Source: Patescibacteria group bacterium
GTDB taxonomy: Bacteria > Patescibacteriota > Minisyncoccia > UBA6257 > Colwellbacteraceae
DNA length: 18,721 nt
Reading direction: 5' to 3'
NCBI GenBank assembly: GCA_023474185.1
Contig: JAMCXR010000009.1
Span: 1-18,721, forward strand
Position numbers and translations under genes: made by a program. The notes beneath the pieces are model-generated. The model had not been told where the DNA came from. It did no database searches and was given only the letters and a program-made list of their open reading frames with translations. Position 1 is the stretch's first letter. Each line of letters starts with the position of its first letter. Below are positions 1 to 6,460 of this stretch, piece after piece.

Positions 1-110
1 TTATCTAGGAGTCCTAGCGCGTTGTTGGCTATTTTGAAAAATTCTTTGTGCTGATCGTCTATCTCTGCGATGCCGATATTATACTTTTTTTTCCAAACGA
101 ATTTTTTCAC
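1..110 (-). CDS. bacteriohemerythrin, N-terminal fragment (runs off left edge)
   Basis: This is a partial gene on the minus strand whose first 36 codons lie in the window, starting at GTG at 110. The peptide carries the N-terminal hemerythrin pattern: an early Trp, Tyr-Asn-Ile-Gly-Ile, then Ile-Asp-Asp-Gln-His followed by Phe-Phe and Asn. In bacteriohemerythrins the His of this Asp-x-Gln-His motif is one ligand of the di-iron O2-binding centre; the family binds oxygen in the cytoplasm or serves in O2 sensing or delivery. An in-frame TAA lies directly upstream of the GTG, so no earlier start in this frame is possible. The GTG overlaps the TGA of a 34-codon ORF upstream (GTGA), which suggests translational coupling. 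The C-terminal two thirds are outside the window, so the remaining iron ligands cannot be checked. Confidence 0.8.
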   Translation of the reverse strand, partial: MKKFVWKKKYNIGIAEIDDQHKEFFKIANNALGLLD

Positions 111-211
111 TTATCTTTCATACTCATTATATCAGATAATCCCGTCCGTATTCTGTGGATATTGACGACGCAAACGCCGTGAAGGCTAAATCGCAGTATT
201 GCCTCGTTCAT
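107..211 (-). CDS. possible 34-aa leader/small ORF coupled to the hemerythrin gene
   Basis: This minus-strand ORF has an ATG at 211 and a TGA at 109-107. A GGAGGG Shine-Dalgarno sequence (complement of 219-224) lies 7 bases before the ATG, one of the better ribosome-binding sites in the window. Its stop overlaps the hemerythrin GTG as GTGA. The peptide is basic and has no recognised family. Against it, an extended -10 box (complement of 126-134) lies inside the ORF, so the hemerythrin gene could have its own promoter there. The same frame also stays open upstream through a non-coding-looking stretch. It may be a real small gene, a regulatory leader, or chance. Confidence 0.35.
   Translation of the reverse strand: MNEAILRFSLHGVCVVNIHRIRTGLSDIMSMKDK
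126..134 (-). promoter_or_regulatory. extended -10 promoter element before hemerythrin gene
   Basis: On the minus strand this reads TGA-TATAAT, a perfect extended -10 box ending 15 bases before the GTG start of the hemerythrin gene. No good -35 hexamer lies 16-18 bases upstream, which extended -10 promoters can tolerate. It lies within the 34-codon ORF, so it would give a short-leader transcript of the hemerythrin gene alone. Confidence 0.5.
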
Positions 212-253
212 CTTCAAGCCCTCCATTATCTTCTGATAAGGGGCGTTCACCCG

Positions 254-285
254 GCCGGATAGAACGTCCGGCTCGCTCTTGAGCG
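254..285 (-). other. two adjacent short hairpins in the intergenic gap
   Basis: GCCGGA (254-259) pairs with TCCGGC (267-272) around a 7-base loop. CGCTC (274-278) faces GAGCG (281-285). The pair lies just downstream of the kinase stop codon on the minus strand (331) and upstream of the hemerythrin genes. No U-run follows, so a classical intrinsic terminator is not supported. It may stabilise the 3' end of the kinase mRNA or be a weak terminator. Confidence 0.3.
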
Positions 286-330
286 CGGGCGGATTCGAAC
301 CGTGTCGTCAAATTACTCATCGCCAGGCGA

Positions 331-1403
331 CTAAAAAAATGCCTGGATGATATCCCGCTCGGTTTCTTTCCGGCGACGGGCCTGTATCGGATTTTTCTGT
401 TTCGGATAAGCATAATTTTCGAAAAAACCGGAGAGGAGCGTGTGGGAGCGAAGAATGCTCAATCGTACTATCGTTTTTCCCAGCAACTCTTTGTCTTCTT
501 TGCGATATGCTTCAATAAGCGTCTCGTCCAATAATTTTCTGAATCTTTGATTTTTCCATGACCGCGCCCGGAGATTTCCGAAATCAAAGATCATTGCGAT
601 TGCGGAATTTTTGAACGTACCCACCCACTCGAGGTCTAGAAATTCTACATCTCCCGAATCGAATACATAGAGGTTATTCGGAGCCATGTCCCCGTGAATC
701 AGCGAAATTTTTCGGTTTGCTTTCGTGTCGATAATAGGTTCGCAATTATCAAGAATCTTTTTTGTCTTACCTTTTAAGTCGGTGATCCCTAGTCGCCGCT
801 CAATTACTCCACAAAGCGTTTCCGTGCCCTTGCGACGATCCAAGGGACGCACTTTCTTGTTGAGATTCCTAAGAATCTCACGCTTGAAACTGGTATAATT
901 TCCGGCGTTCACCTTGAGCACTTTTTTGAGACTGGCGGGCAACGCACTGATGGGTATATCGTGAAATCGCTTAAGTTGGGCAGTGATTCGTTCCGCCTCG
1001 CGCTTCCCGAGATGTTCGACTCCCTGGTTATCTTCGATAAAACCGATTTTGCATGTCCGGATGGAAACGTTTCCATCACAGCAAACGGCGTTCCTTTCTT
1101 GGGGTCAAAATTATAAACAATGACCCCGCGGGTGTTAATGATCTTTTTCTTCTTCAGATATCCTGCAATCTCTATCTGCCGTTGAAAAGGAAGCAGAAGC
1201 TTCTTGGTGTTGTTTTCGGGTATTTTTATAAAACGTCGCACGACACGTTTCCCTTCACGCCGATCCGCGACCATATAGAAATAACGCCGTCCGTTGGAGG
1301 TTCGCTTTTTAATAAGAACTTTTTCCTCGTCGCCGATGATAAAGCGTTGTTCCTGAAGAACGTTATTCACTCGACGTCGATAGCGTTCAAGGCGAGTTTT
1401 CAT
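331..1403 (-). pseudogene. APH/choline-kinase-fold phosphotransferase, frameshifted
   Basis: Two minus-strand reading frames together make one kinase of about 355 residues. The N-terminal frame (1403 to about 1050) is a basic lobe ending Phe-Ala-Val-Met-Glu-Thr-Phe, which resembles the kinase hinge. The C-terminal frame (about 1055 to 331) carries the Brenner-type catalytic loop His-Gly-Asp-Met-Ala-Pro-Asn-Asn and a downstream Leu-Asp-Leu-Glu-Trp that fills the metal-binding DFG position. These mark the aminoglycoside phosphotransferase/choline kinase fold, which phosphorylates small hydroxylated substrates; the substrate here is unknown. The break falls at the A4 run complementary to 1047-1050: one extra A would join the frames as Gly-His-Ala-Lys-Ile-Gly-Phe-Ile. 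Start at ATG 1403 is preferred because an extended -10 box sits 7 bases before it. It is either a recent pseudogene or a homopolymer sequencing error. Confidence 0.72.
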
Positions 1404-1410
1404 ATTCTTG

Positions 1411-1419
1411 AATATATCA
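1411..1419 (-). promoter_or_regulatory. extended -10 promoter of the kinase gene (leaderless geometry)
   Basis: On the minus strand this reads TGA-TATATT and ends 7 bases before the ATG at 1403. Transcription would therefore begin at or next to the start codon. This geometry recurs before the 47-aa ORF (1696-1704) and the ubiquitin-like gene (8846-8854). It supports choosing the ATG at 1403 over the in-frame TTG at 1448. Confidence 0.45.
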
Positions 1420-1545
1420 TGTGCGACCCGATCGCACTCCCACCTCAAGCGAGGTGATTCTCGATGAAAAATGTGTCTGCGGTGTATGTCGGTCTAGAAC
1501 CAGGTTTTAGTGAGACCGTTGCAACGTTTTCGAAAAATAGGATCT

Positions 1546-1689
1546 TCAGGCGTCTCGGTCGGGGTTCTCGTAAAGCTCCGGATGCAGCCTGCGGTCGACT
1601 TGTATAAGGAGCTTGAAGAAACCGGCGAGATTGGCCATTCCCTCCTCATCGATCTCTATTTCCCGCTTCTTATCAGTCCCCGATTCCAT
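1546..1689 (-). CDS. small acidic protein, 47 aa, unknown function
   Basis: This minus-strand ORF runs from ATG at 1689 to TGA at 1546-1548. The predicted peptide is charged in its first half (Glu/Lys/Asp rich), then has an amphipathic stretch with Leu-Ala-Gly-Phe-Phe-Lys-Leu-Leu and ends in a charged tail. No family is recognised. Support comes from an excellent extended -10 box (TGATATAAT) exactly 6 bases before the ATG, and from a large interrupted palindrome just upstream that could be an operator. It lies between the kinase gene and the phage-type block, oriented away from the latter. A small regulatory or accessory protein is possible but unproven. Confidence 0.5.
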   Translation of the reverse strand: MESGTDKKREIEIDEEGMANLAGFFKLLIQVDRRLHPELYENPDRDA

Positions 1690-1695
1690 AATCCG

Positions 1696-1704
1696 ATTAT
1701 ATCA
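1696..1704 (-). promoter_or_regulatory. extended -10 promoter of the 47-aa ORF
   Basis: TGA-TATAAT on the minus strand is a perfect extended -10 box. It is separated by 6 bases from the ATG at 1689, which predicts a leaderless transcript. It abuts the interrupted palindrome at 1708-1749, so a protein bound there would overlap the -35 region and could repress the promoter. Confidence 0.55.
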
Positions 1705-1707
1705 AAT

Positions 1708-1749
1708 GAGACAAATAAGACACTTTTACGTGTCTTATTTTACTGTCTC
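1708..1749. repeat. long interrupted palindrome, candidate operator
   Basis: The inner arms AATAAGACAC (1714-1723) and GTGTCTTATT (1730-1739) are perfect 10-base inverted repeats around a 6-base centre. Outer arms GAGACA (1708-1713) and TGTCTC (1744-1749) extend the symmetry with a 4-base bulge on one side. The element overlaps the region upstream of the -10 box of the 47-aa ORF. An AT-rich two-fold symmetric site at a promoter is typical for a dimeric repressor. As RNA it would form a 16-bp bulged stem with no U-run suited to termination. The binding protein is unknown. Confidence 0.55.
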
Positions 1750-1773
1750 ATTTTCGCGGATATTTCCGGCTTT

Positions 1774-1811
1774 CGCCCTCGTAAAGCCGTTTTTTAAGGC
1801 TTTCCAGGGCG
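1774..1811. repeat. compound hairpin upstream of phage-type block
   Basis: Outer arms CGCCCT (1774-1779) and AGGGCG (1806-1811) enclose inner arms AAAGCC (1783-1788) and GGCTTT (1798-1803), with small unequal internal loops (3 and 2 bases) and a T/A-rich apical loop. It lies in the gene-free stretch 1750-2053, which is GC-rich and contains only short chance reading frames. I see no promoter of convincing quality for the 2054 gene there. A structured leader or remnant sequence is possible. Confidence 0.35.
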
Positions 1812-2053
1812 AGAAACGCGCTGCGGCCCGAGCGGCTCCTCCGAAAGATATTCCCCCTTTGTTCATATGGCCCAAGCCGGTATTTTTAAAGTGCGGACGC
1901 AGAAAGGCGAAGCCGGTTCAGGCTCCCGTTCCGGCCCGAGTTCCCGGCATCCAAAGCATTAGGCGTTTACGCAAAAAAGGACAAAGCCGAGAACGTATGA
2001 GATGCTGAAACGTAATAAAAACCGCCCCGAAAGCGGATAAAAACTTAAAACAA

Positions 2054-3400
2054 ATGGCGAACAAACAAAAACAGACAGGAATGAAGATCGAACAGGTCGG
2101 GATATCTCTCCTCAGGCCCTCCGAGTACAACCCCAGGAAGTGGGGCAAGGAGGCCGAGGATCAGCTCAAGGAGAGCATCAAAAAGTTCGGGGCCGTCGAG
2201 CCCTTGGTCGTGAACTCGGCGGCAAACAGGAGAAACGTCGTAATCGGCGGCCACTTCAGGCTCCATGTCATGAAGAACCTCGGATACGAGGAGGTTCCCG
2301 TCGTCTACCTCGACATCCCGGACATCGAGAAGGAGAAGGAACTGAACATCCGGCTCAACAAGAACACGGGAGAGTTCGACTGGGATCTGCTCAAGGAGTT
2401 CGGAGAATCTTTCCTTTCCGATATGGGATTCTCCTCGGAAGAGCTCGACGATATCTTCGAAAACGAGGAAACCCCTGAGGAATTCGACCTTCAAAAGGAA
2501 CTCGCGAAGCTCGATATCAAGGAAATAAAAGTCAAAAAAGGCGACGTCTACGATCTCAACGGCTCCCGCCTCATGTGCGGGGACAGCACCGTTCCCGGGG
2601 ACATGGATAAGCTTATGGGAAGGGAGAAGGCCGACCTCTGCCTCACCGATCCGCCATACATCCTCGACTACCTGCACGGCAAAAAGAAAAACGGCCAGGC
2701 GGTCACGGGCTTCGGAGCCAAGAGGGACAGGAGATACCTCGAGACCGATTCCCTGCCGGACGACTTCACCCAAGAATGGATGAAAAACGCGAAGGCCGCC
2801 GCCAAGGACGACTTCCACATCATAGTCTTCGAGAACTGGAAAAACATCCGCACCATCTGGAACGAGATGGAGAAATACTGGAAGGTCAAAAATATGATCG
2901 TCTGGCATCTGCCGAACCGAGTCCAGGGCTTCGCAGGCAAATACAAGTTCTTCAGCAAGCACGACATCGCCGTGGTCGGCTCCTCAAGCGAAAAGGGAGA
3001 GCTGAACCTCGAACCGGAAGAAGACCTGCTTCAGAACGAGTACGAGACCGCTCTCTACGCCGTCTCCGGCAAGCCCCACTGGGAAGGCTACGAAAAAGGC
3101 AAGCGGATCTGCCCGACGGATTTCGTCGAGCACGCGGCCGCCGACGAAATCCGTCGGGGCCAGGGGATAATCTTCGGCACCAAGCCCGTGGAAATCCTCA
3201 TACCCTACATCAAGGTCTTGACCGAAAGAAACGGCCTCGTCCTCGAACCATTCGGCGGATCGGGCAGCACCCTCATCGCCTCGGAGAAGCTCAAAAGAAG
3301 GTGCTTTGCCATGGAGAAATCCCCGGTCTACGCCGAGGTCATAAAGAGGAGGTGGGAAAGGTCGACGGGACTAAAAGCGGAAAAGATAGATGGAAGATAG
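2054..3400 (+). CDS. ParB-domain / beta-class DNA methyltransferase fusion, phage type
   Basis: The 448-residue protein has two domains. Residues about 11-110 form a ParB/sulfiredoxin-like domain (RPSEYNPR, then the conserved GGHFRL around 65-70). After an acidic linker, residues about 160-448 form an S-adenosylmethionine-dependent DNA methyltransferase with the catalytic Asp-Pro-Pro-Tyr at 199-202 and the SAM-binding LEPFGGSGST near 397-406. DPPY before the FxGxGS motif marks the beta class of amino methyltransferases (N6-adenine or N4-cytosine). Such ParB-methylase fusions are common in phages and integrative elements, where they modify the element's own DNA. The start ATG has a weak ribosome-binding site; an internal ATG at 2081 is the main alternative. 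It heads a compact block with both terminase genes, and the next start overlaps its end by 11 bases. Confidence 0.9.
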   Translation: MANKQKQTGMKIEQVGISLLRPSEYNPRKWGKEAEDQLKESIKKFGAVEPLVVNSAANRRNVVIGGHFRLHVMKNLGYEEVPVVYLDIPDIEKEKELNIRLNKNTGEFDWDLLKEFGESFLSDMGFSSEELDDIFENEETPEEFDLQKELAKLDIKEIKVKKGDVYDLNGSRLMCGDSTVPGDMDKLMGREKADLCLTDPPYILDYLHGKKKNGQAVTGFGAKRDRRYLETDSLPDDFTQEWMKNAKAAAKDDFHIIVFENWKNIRTIWNEMEKYWKVKNMIVWHLPNRVQGFAGKYKFFSKHDIAVVGSSSEKGELNLEPEEDLLQNEYETALYAVSGKPHWEGYEKGKRICPTDFVEHAAADEIRRGQGIIFGTKPVEILIPYIKVLTERNGLVLEPFGGSGSTLIASEKLKRRCFAMEKSPVYAEVIKRRWERSTGLKAEKIDGR

Positions 3401-3824
3401 CGTCGGAAAAACTACGGTCGGGGAAAGGACGGAAAAAGACAAGCAATCTCTCGCTGAGGCCCTGAAAGAAATGCCCATCGTTCAGTTCGCCTGCAGGAAA
3501 GCCGGCGTGAGCCGGGCCACCTACTACAGATGGCGGCAGGAGGACAAGGAGTTCCGGAGGGAGAGCGACGACGCCCTGAACCAGGGGTATGAATACATAA
3601 ACGACATGGGCGAATCGCAGGTCATAGCCCTCATCAAGGAAAAGAAGCTGCCGGCGATCACCCTCTGGCTCAAGCACCACCATCCGAGGTACGGAGCGCA
3701 GGCCAGGCAGTACGTTCCGCCAAGCGAAGAGGACGATCTTACCGCCGAGGAAGAGCGGATGGTGCTCGAAGCCCTGTCGCTCTCGTCGGGGAGGCCGGTA
3801 AGAAGACTGGGGAAGAAAAAATGA
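3390..3824 (+). CDS. phage terminase small subunit-like HTH protein
   Basis: The 144-residue protein has a helix-turn-helix at about residues 29-50 (Ala-Cys-Arg-Lys-Ala-Gly-Val-Ser-Arg-Ala-Thr-Tyr-Tyr-Arg-Trp), the homeodomain-like fold of small terminase subunits. A helical segment follows with the pattern Ala-Ile-Thr-Leu-Trp-Leu-Lys and Pro-Arg-Tyr. Small terminases recognise packaging sites on concatemeric phage DNA and recruit the large subunit. The gene overlaps the methyltransferase gene by 11 bases and the large terminase gene by 4, giving a tightly coupled three-gene cluster. The role rests mainly on this HTH plus the immediate terminase neighbour; a generic phage HTH regulator is the alternative. 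Confidence 0.75.
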   Translation: MEDSVGKTTVGERTEKDKQSLAEALKEMPIVQFACRKAGVSRATYYRWRQEDKEFRRESDDALNQGYEYINDMGESQVIALIKEKKLPAITLWLKHHHPRYGAQARQYVPPSEEDDLTAEEERMVLEALSLSSGRPVRRLGKKK

Positions 3825-5035
3825 AGAAAACCGGAAAAACGGAAGAAATATCTCCGGAGTTCGCGGAGAAGGTCAAAAGCAGCAAGAAGCTGCGGCGGAA
3901 GCTGGCTTACGAGGATCCCCTGTGGTTCGCCCTCATTTACCTTCCGCGCTATTTCCAATATCCCTTCGCCCCGTTTCACCTCGAGATGTTCCGCATCATC
4001 CGGAAAGAGCGGTACAAATTCGCGGCGGTCATGGCCTTCCGCGGCTCGGGGAAGTCGACCGTGATGAACACCCTGAACGTCCTGTGGTCGATCCTCGGGA
4101 AGCCCGAAAAGAAGTTCGCGATAATCGCGAGCAAAACCCAGGAGCAGGCCAAGAACCACTTCGCGAACATAAAAGCGGAGCTCGAAACGAACGCGCTGCT
4201 CATCGAAGACTTCGGCCCCTTCTCGGGAAGCGAAGCCGCCTGGAATAAAATGTCGCTGGAACTGGAATACTGCGGGGCGAAGATCGTTTCCGTCTCCAGG
4301 GACCAGAGTGTGAGGGGCCTGAGGCACGGGCCGCACAGGCCGGACCTGATCGTCTGCGACGACCTGGAGGACGACGAGGACAAAGGCGGCGCCGTACCGA
4401 TCCACCGGAGACTGCGGTCCGAGATAGCGACCGCCTGCGCCCCAGGCGCCAGGATATTCGTCCTGGGCAACCTGATATCGAAGGAATCCCTCCTGGTTCT
4501 CCTGAAGCTGGACATCGAAGCGGGAGAAAGCCCGTCGTCGATCTTCCGGGCCTACCCCTTTAGCGACGCATACGGGAACATCCTCTGGCCGGAGAGGTTT
4601 CCGAACGAGGACTCGGTCGGCGAGTTCAAGCGCGCCGCCGGGGGCGCCTGGGAACGCGAGTATCTTTTGGACGCTTCCGCCGATGAGGATTACTACGCCA
4701 GACGCCGCTCCAATGATCCCCTATTTGATGAGTGGGGAGCCGAGTACGGGCCGTTCCTGCGCAAGGCCGGACTGAAGTATCTGCGCGATAAGGAAAAAGC
4801 CGGCGACATGAAGCTCCAGAAGCCGCTTGTCGTGCCTATGCGCAGGTTCCGCATCGATTCCCCGAAAACCGAGAGCGAACGCGAGCGGTTTTTAAGGTAT
4901 TCCCAGCAGAACCGCCCCCTCCCCGAATACATGAAGGAGTACGACGACGCGCTCAAAAAGGCCGCAGAAGGGCTTGACGATCTGATCATAAGAAACTCGC
5001 GGTCCGACCGGAATCAGGATCGGTGGCGGGACTAA
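3821..5035 (+). CDS. phage terminase large subunit, ATPase domain, nuclease half not recognisable
   Basis: Residues about 50-290 are a classic terminase ATPase. There is a Walker A motif Phe-Arg-Gly-Ser-Gly-Lys-Ser-Thr (73-80), an Arg-Gly-Leu-Arg-His-Gly region, Walker B Leu-Ile-Val-Cys-Asp-Asp-Leu-Glu-Asp-Asp (176-185) and a coupling-motif-like Val-Leu-Gly-Asn (214-217). The domain closes with Trp-Glu-Arg-Glu-Tyr-Leu near 277-282, where large terminases normally continue into an RNase H-like nuclease that cuts DNA during packaging. Here only about 115 charged residues follow, without an evident aspartate triad, and the codon style changes near base 4700. At 404 residues it is shorter than usual. 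It may be a recombined or truncated terminase. No portal or capsid gene follows. Confidence 0.85.
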   Translation: MKKTGKTEEISPEFAEKVKSSKKLRRKLAYEDPLWFALIYLPRYFQYPFAPFHLEMFRIIRKERYKFAAVMAFRGSGKSTVMNTLNVLWSILGKPEKKFAIIASKTQEQAKNHFANIKAELETNALLIEDFGPFSGSEAAWNKMSLELEYCGAKIVSVSRDQSVRGLRHGPHRPDLIVCDDLEDDEDKGGAVPIHRRLRSEIATACAPGARIFVLGNLISKESLLVLLKLDIEAGESPSSIFRAYPFSDAYGNILWPERFPNEDSVGEFKRAAGGAWEREYLLDASADEDYYARRRSNDPLFDEWGAEYGPFLRKAGLKYLRDKEKAGDMKLQKPLVVPMRRFRIDSPKTESERERFLRYSQQNRPLPEYMKEYDDALKKAAEGLDDLIIRNSRSDRNQDRWRD

Positions 5036-5061
5036 GAGCGGCTTGCGGGCGGCGTTCTCCA

Positions 5062-5139
5062 ATGAACGAACTGCCGCTGTCCCCCAGCGAAGTTTGTCAG
5101 ACGGTAAAGTTCGTTAGACAATATAAAGAGTATGAATAA
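5062..5139 (+). other. short ORF, 25 aa, possible truncated gene at the edge of the phage block
   Basis: An ATG at 5062 opens 25 codons ending in TAA at 5137-5139, overlapping the start of the next gene (5132) in another frame. The peptide (MNELPLSPSEV at its start) has no recognised family, and no convincing ribosome-binding site precedes it. It sits where a portal or head gene would be expected after a terminase gene. DNA composition changes from GC-rich to AT-rich here, so it may be the first codons of a phage gene cut off by recombination. It may also be chance. Confidence 0.3.
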
Positions 5140-5656
5140 TTGTCCTAGGTGTGGAAATCTAAGAATGTTCTTTGACCAATGTCATCAGAGCGCATTCCCC
5201 GAGGCTTATGCCATGTGTAAATGGTGCGGTTACTGGAAGAAAGAAAAAGAAGGCGAAGAGGCAAAACGTTGTAAAATGTTTTTCTGCGGATGTCCCGGGT
5301 CGGTTAAAGACCGGTTAGGGTATGATTGGGGGTTTGAGCAGGCTAAGTGCCAATCGTGCGGTAAATTGTTTGCCGAAGAAAATCAAGTTCAATGGCCCGC
5401 AGACGATTCGAACCACCCGTATAAAAATATGTTGATTGGCGAGCTTGCGTCTATGATTATGATGAATTTTTCAAGGTTAGGAGCGCGCTGGCTAACGATG
5501 GTGCAGAGCGACAAAGGCGATGTTCTGACTGTTGCATATAATTCTTCCGCGCCCATAGAGCCGGATTTCTCCGTGATTGGCTGGAAACAGTCTGGAGTTG
5601 TACGCGATTCCACGGATGCAAGAAAATGGAAAATAGACTTTATCAGGTCATACTAG
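5132..5656 (+). CDS. cysteine-rich zinc-ribbon protein, unknown function
   Basis: The 174-residue protein begins with Cys-Pro-Arg-Cys (residues 4-7), followed by Cys17, Cys-Lys-Trp-Cys (29-32), Cys47, Cys52-x-Cys54 and Cys-Gln-Ser-Cys (73-76). This suggests at least two zinc-binding knuckles in the first half. The second half is cysteine-free and mixed alpha/beta. No family is recognised. The first gene of the AT-richer cassette, it is followed 36 bases later by a HEPN gene on the same strand and converges with the ubiquitin-like operon. A sensor or nucleic-acid-binding partner of the HEPN protein is plausible but unproven. A purine-rich AAAGAG lies just before the ATG, and a TATAAA lies 4 bases upstream. 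Confidence 0.75.
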   Translation: MNNCPRCGNLRMFFDQCHQSAFPEAYAMCKWCGYWKKEKEGEEAKRCKMFFCGCPGSVKDRLGYDWGFEQAKCQSCGKLFAEENQVQWPADDSNHPYKNMLIGELASMIMMNFSRLGARWLTMVQSDKGDVLTVAYNSSAPIEPDFSVIGWKQSGVVRDSTDARKWKIDFIRSY

Positions 5657-5683
5657 CTTTCTAATATACCTATTGCAGAAAGC
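5656..5683. repeat. inverted repeat between zinc-ribbon and HEPN genes
   Basis: GCTTTCT (5656-5662) and AGAAAGC (5677-5683) are perfect 7-base arms around a 14-base AT-rich loop. The element fills most of the 36-base gap and ends 9 bases before the HEPN ATG. It could attenuate read-through or act as an operator. There is no long U-run. Confidence 0.35.
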
Positions 5684-5692
5684 CTAATTTAA

Positions 5693-6292
5693 ATGAATTA
5701 TTCGTTGGACAAAAATGGAGCCATGGAATGGGGCGTGAAACATCAATATGCCAATATGCGCTTTTTTGATGCAACCAATGATTACACAGCCGCTCGTTGT
5801 TGCATTTTAAATGGATTATTTTCTGGATTTGCACTGGCTACCCAGGCAACTGAAAAGCTGTTGAAGGCAATCATATTTTTAGAAACCAGTGAGAAAATGA
5901 GAACCTGTCACGATCCGTACAAGTTGAAAGAAAAACTAAAAAAGGCTAAGGATTATGATCTGGATAGCTTTGACAATACGCTAAAGAAATTAAATGACCA
6001 TTATCTGGCCAGATACCATGAAGACAGTCCGAGGATTCATGCGGATGGATCGTCCGGAGCTTCTTCCGAAGAATTGCCCATCATAGACGAATTGTGGTTT
6101 ATCTTGGCTGAAAAATTGCCAATGCCAGATGAGATAAAATATCGCATGAAGCTCTTCGCTGATTTATTTGAGCCAAATCCAGGTTGGTCAAATGGATTTT
6201 GGCTAACGAAAAATAATTTAGCATTTGATAGACGTAAAGAAATTTTATCAAAAAAATACACTGATGTGTATAAATATTTATACGGAAAGTAA
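5693..6292 (+). CDS. HEPN-domain protein
   Basis: The 199-residue protein shows the HEPN helical pattern. A helix with Ala-Thr-Gln-Ala-Thr-Glu-Lys-Leu-Leu-Lys-Ala (about 49-59) matches the family's Q-x-x-E-K-x-x-K-A signature. Cys-His-Asp-Pro-Tyr-Lys-Leu follows (72-78), then a helix ending Tyr-Leu-Ala-Arg-Tyr-His-Glu-Asp (104-111), the position of the usual Y-x-x-x-R-Y motif. HEPN proteins are all-alpha, often RNases or partners of minimal nucleotidyltransferases in toxin-antitoxin and defence systems. No nucleotidyltransferase lies next to it; its neighbour is the zinc-ribbon gene. A canonical Rx4-6H RNase motif is not evident, so catalytic activity is uncertain. AT-rich codon use differs from the phage block. 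Confidence 0.75.
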   Translation: MNYSLDKNGAMEWGVKHQYANMRFFDATNDYTAARCCILNGLFSGFALATQATEKLLKAIIFLETSEKMRTCHDPYKLKEKLKKAKDYDLDSFDNTLKKLNDHYLARYHEDSPRIHADGSSGASSEELPIIDELWFILAEKLPMPDEIKYRMKLFADLFEPNPGWSNGFWLTKNNLAFDRRKEILSKKYTDVYKYLYGK

Positions 6293-6391
6293 AAAGAACC
6301 CTTATAGACGGCATAATAATGGCACTAGGCCGGAAAGCGCGCTTGTTTTCTTGGGATTGTATGTTTTTTTGGCCATTCCGTCCATTCCTAA

Positions 6392-6420
6392 TTTAAAACC
6401 GCGCCCCTGTTAAGGCGCGG
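6392..6420 (-). terminator. intrinsic terminator of the ubiquitin-like operon
   Basis: On the minus strand a perfect 7-bp GC stem (CCGCGCC/GGCGCGG, arms 6414-6420 and 6399-6405) with an 8-base loop is followed by TTTT-AAATT. It lies about 40 bases beyond the stop codon of the last gene of the minus-strand operon (6461) and separates it from the convergent HEPN gene. The strand is chosen from the T-run. Confidence 0.7.
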
Positions 6421-6460
6421 CTATCGAGAATAAAACCGTAACAATTCGCGACTTTAAGCT

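Noticed and set aside
285..310. T-loop-like sequence (GGTTCGAATCC on the minus strand) suggesting a tRNA.
   Set aside because: The flanking bases do not form a 5-bp T-stem, and no acceptor, D or anticodon arm can be drawn. At most it is a remnant.
1053..1457. Plus-strand open frame of 134 codons.
   Set aside because: Antisense to the kinase N-terminal half, which has clear domain logic; a shadow frame.
1613..2008. Plus-strand open frame of 131 codons.
   Set aside because: Low-complexity, Pro/Arg/Lys-rich translation crossing the palindrome and antisense to the 47-aa ORF, with no ribosome site or motif.
2045..2962. Minus-strand open frame of 305 codons.
   Set aside because: Antisense to the methyltransferase gene; Val/Leu/Glu-rich translation typical of the complement of GC-rich coding DNA.
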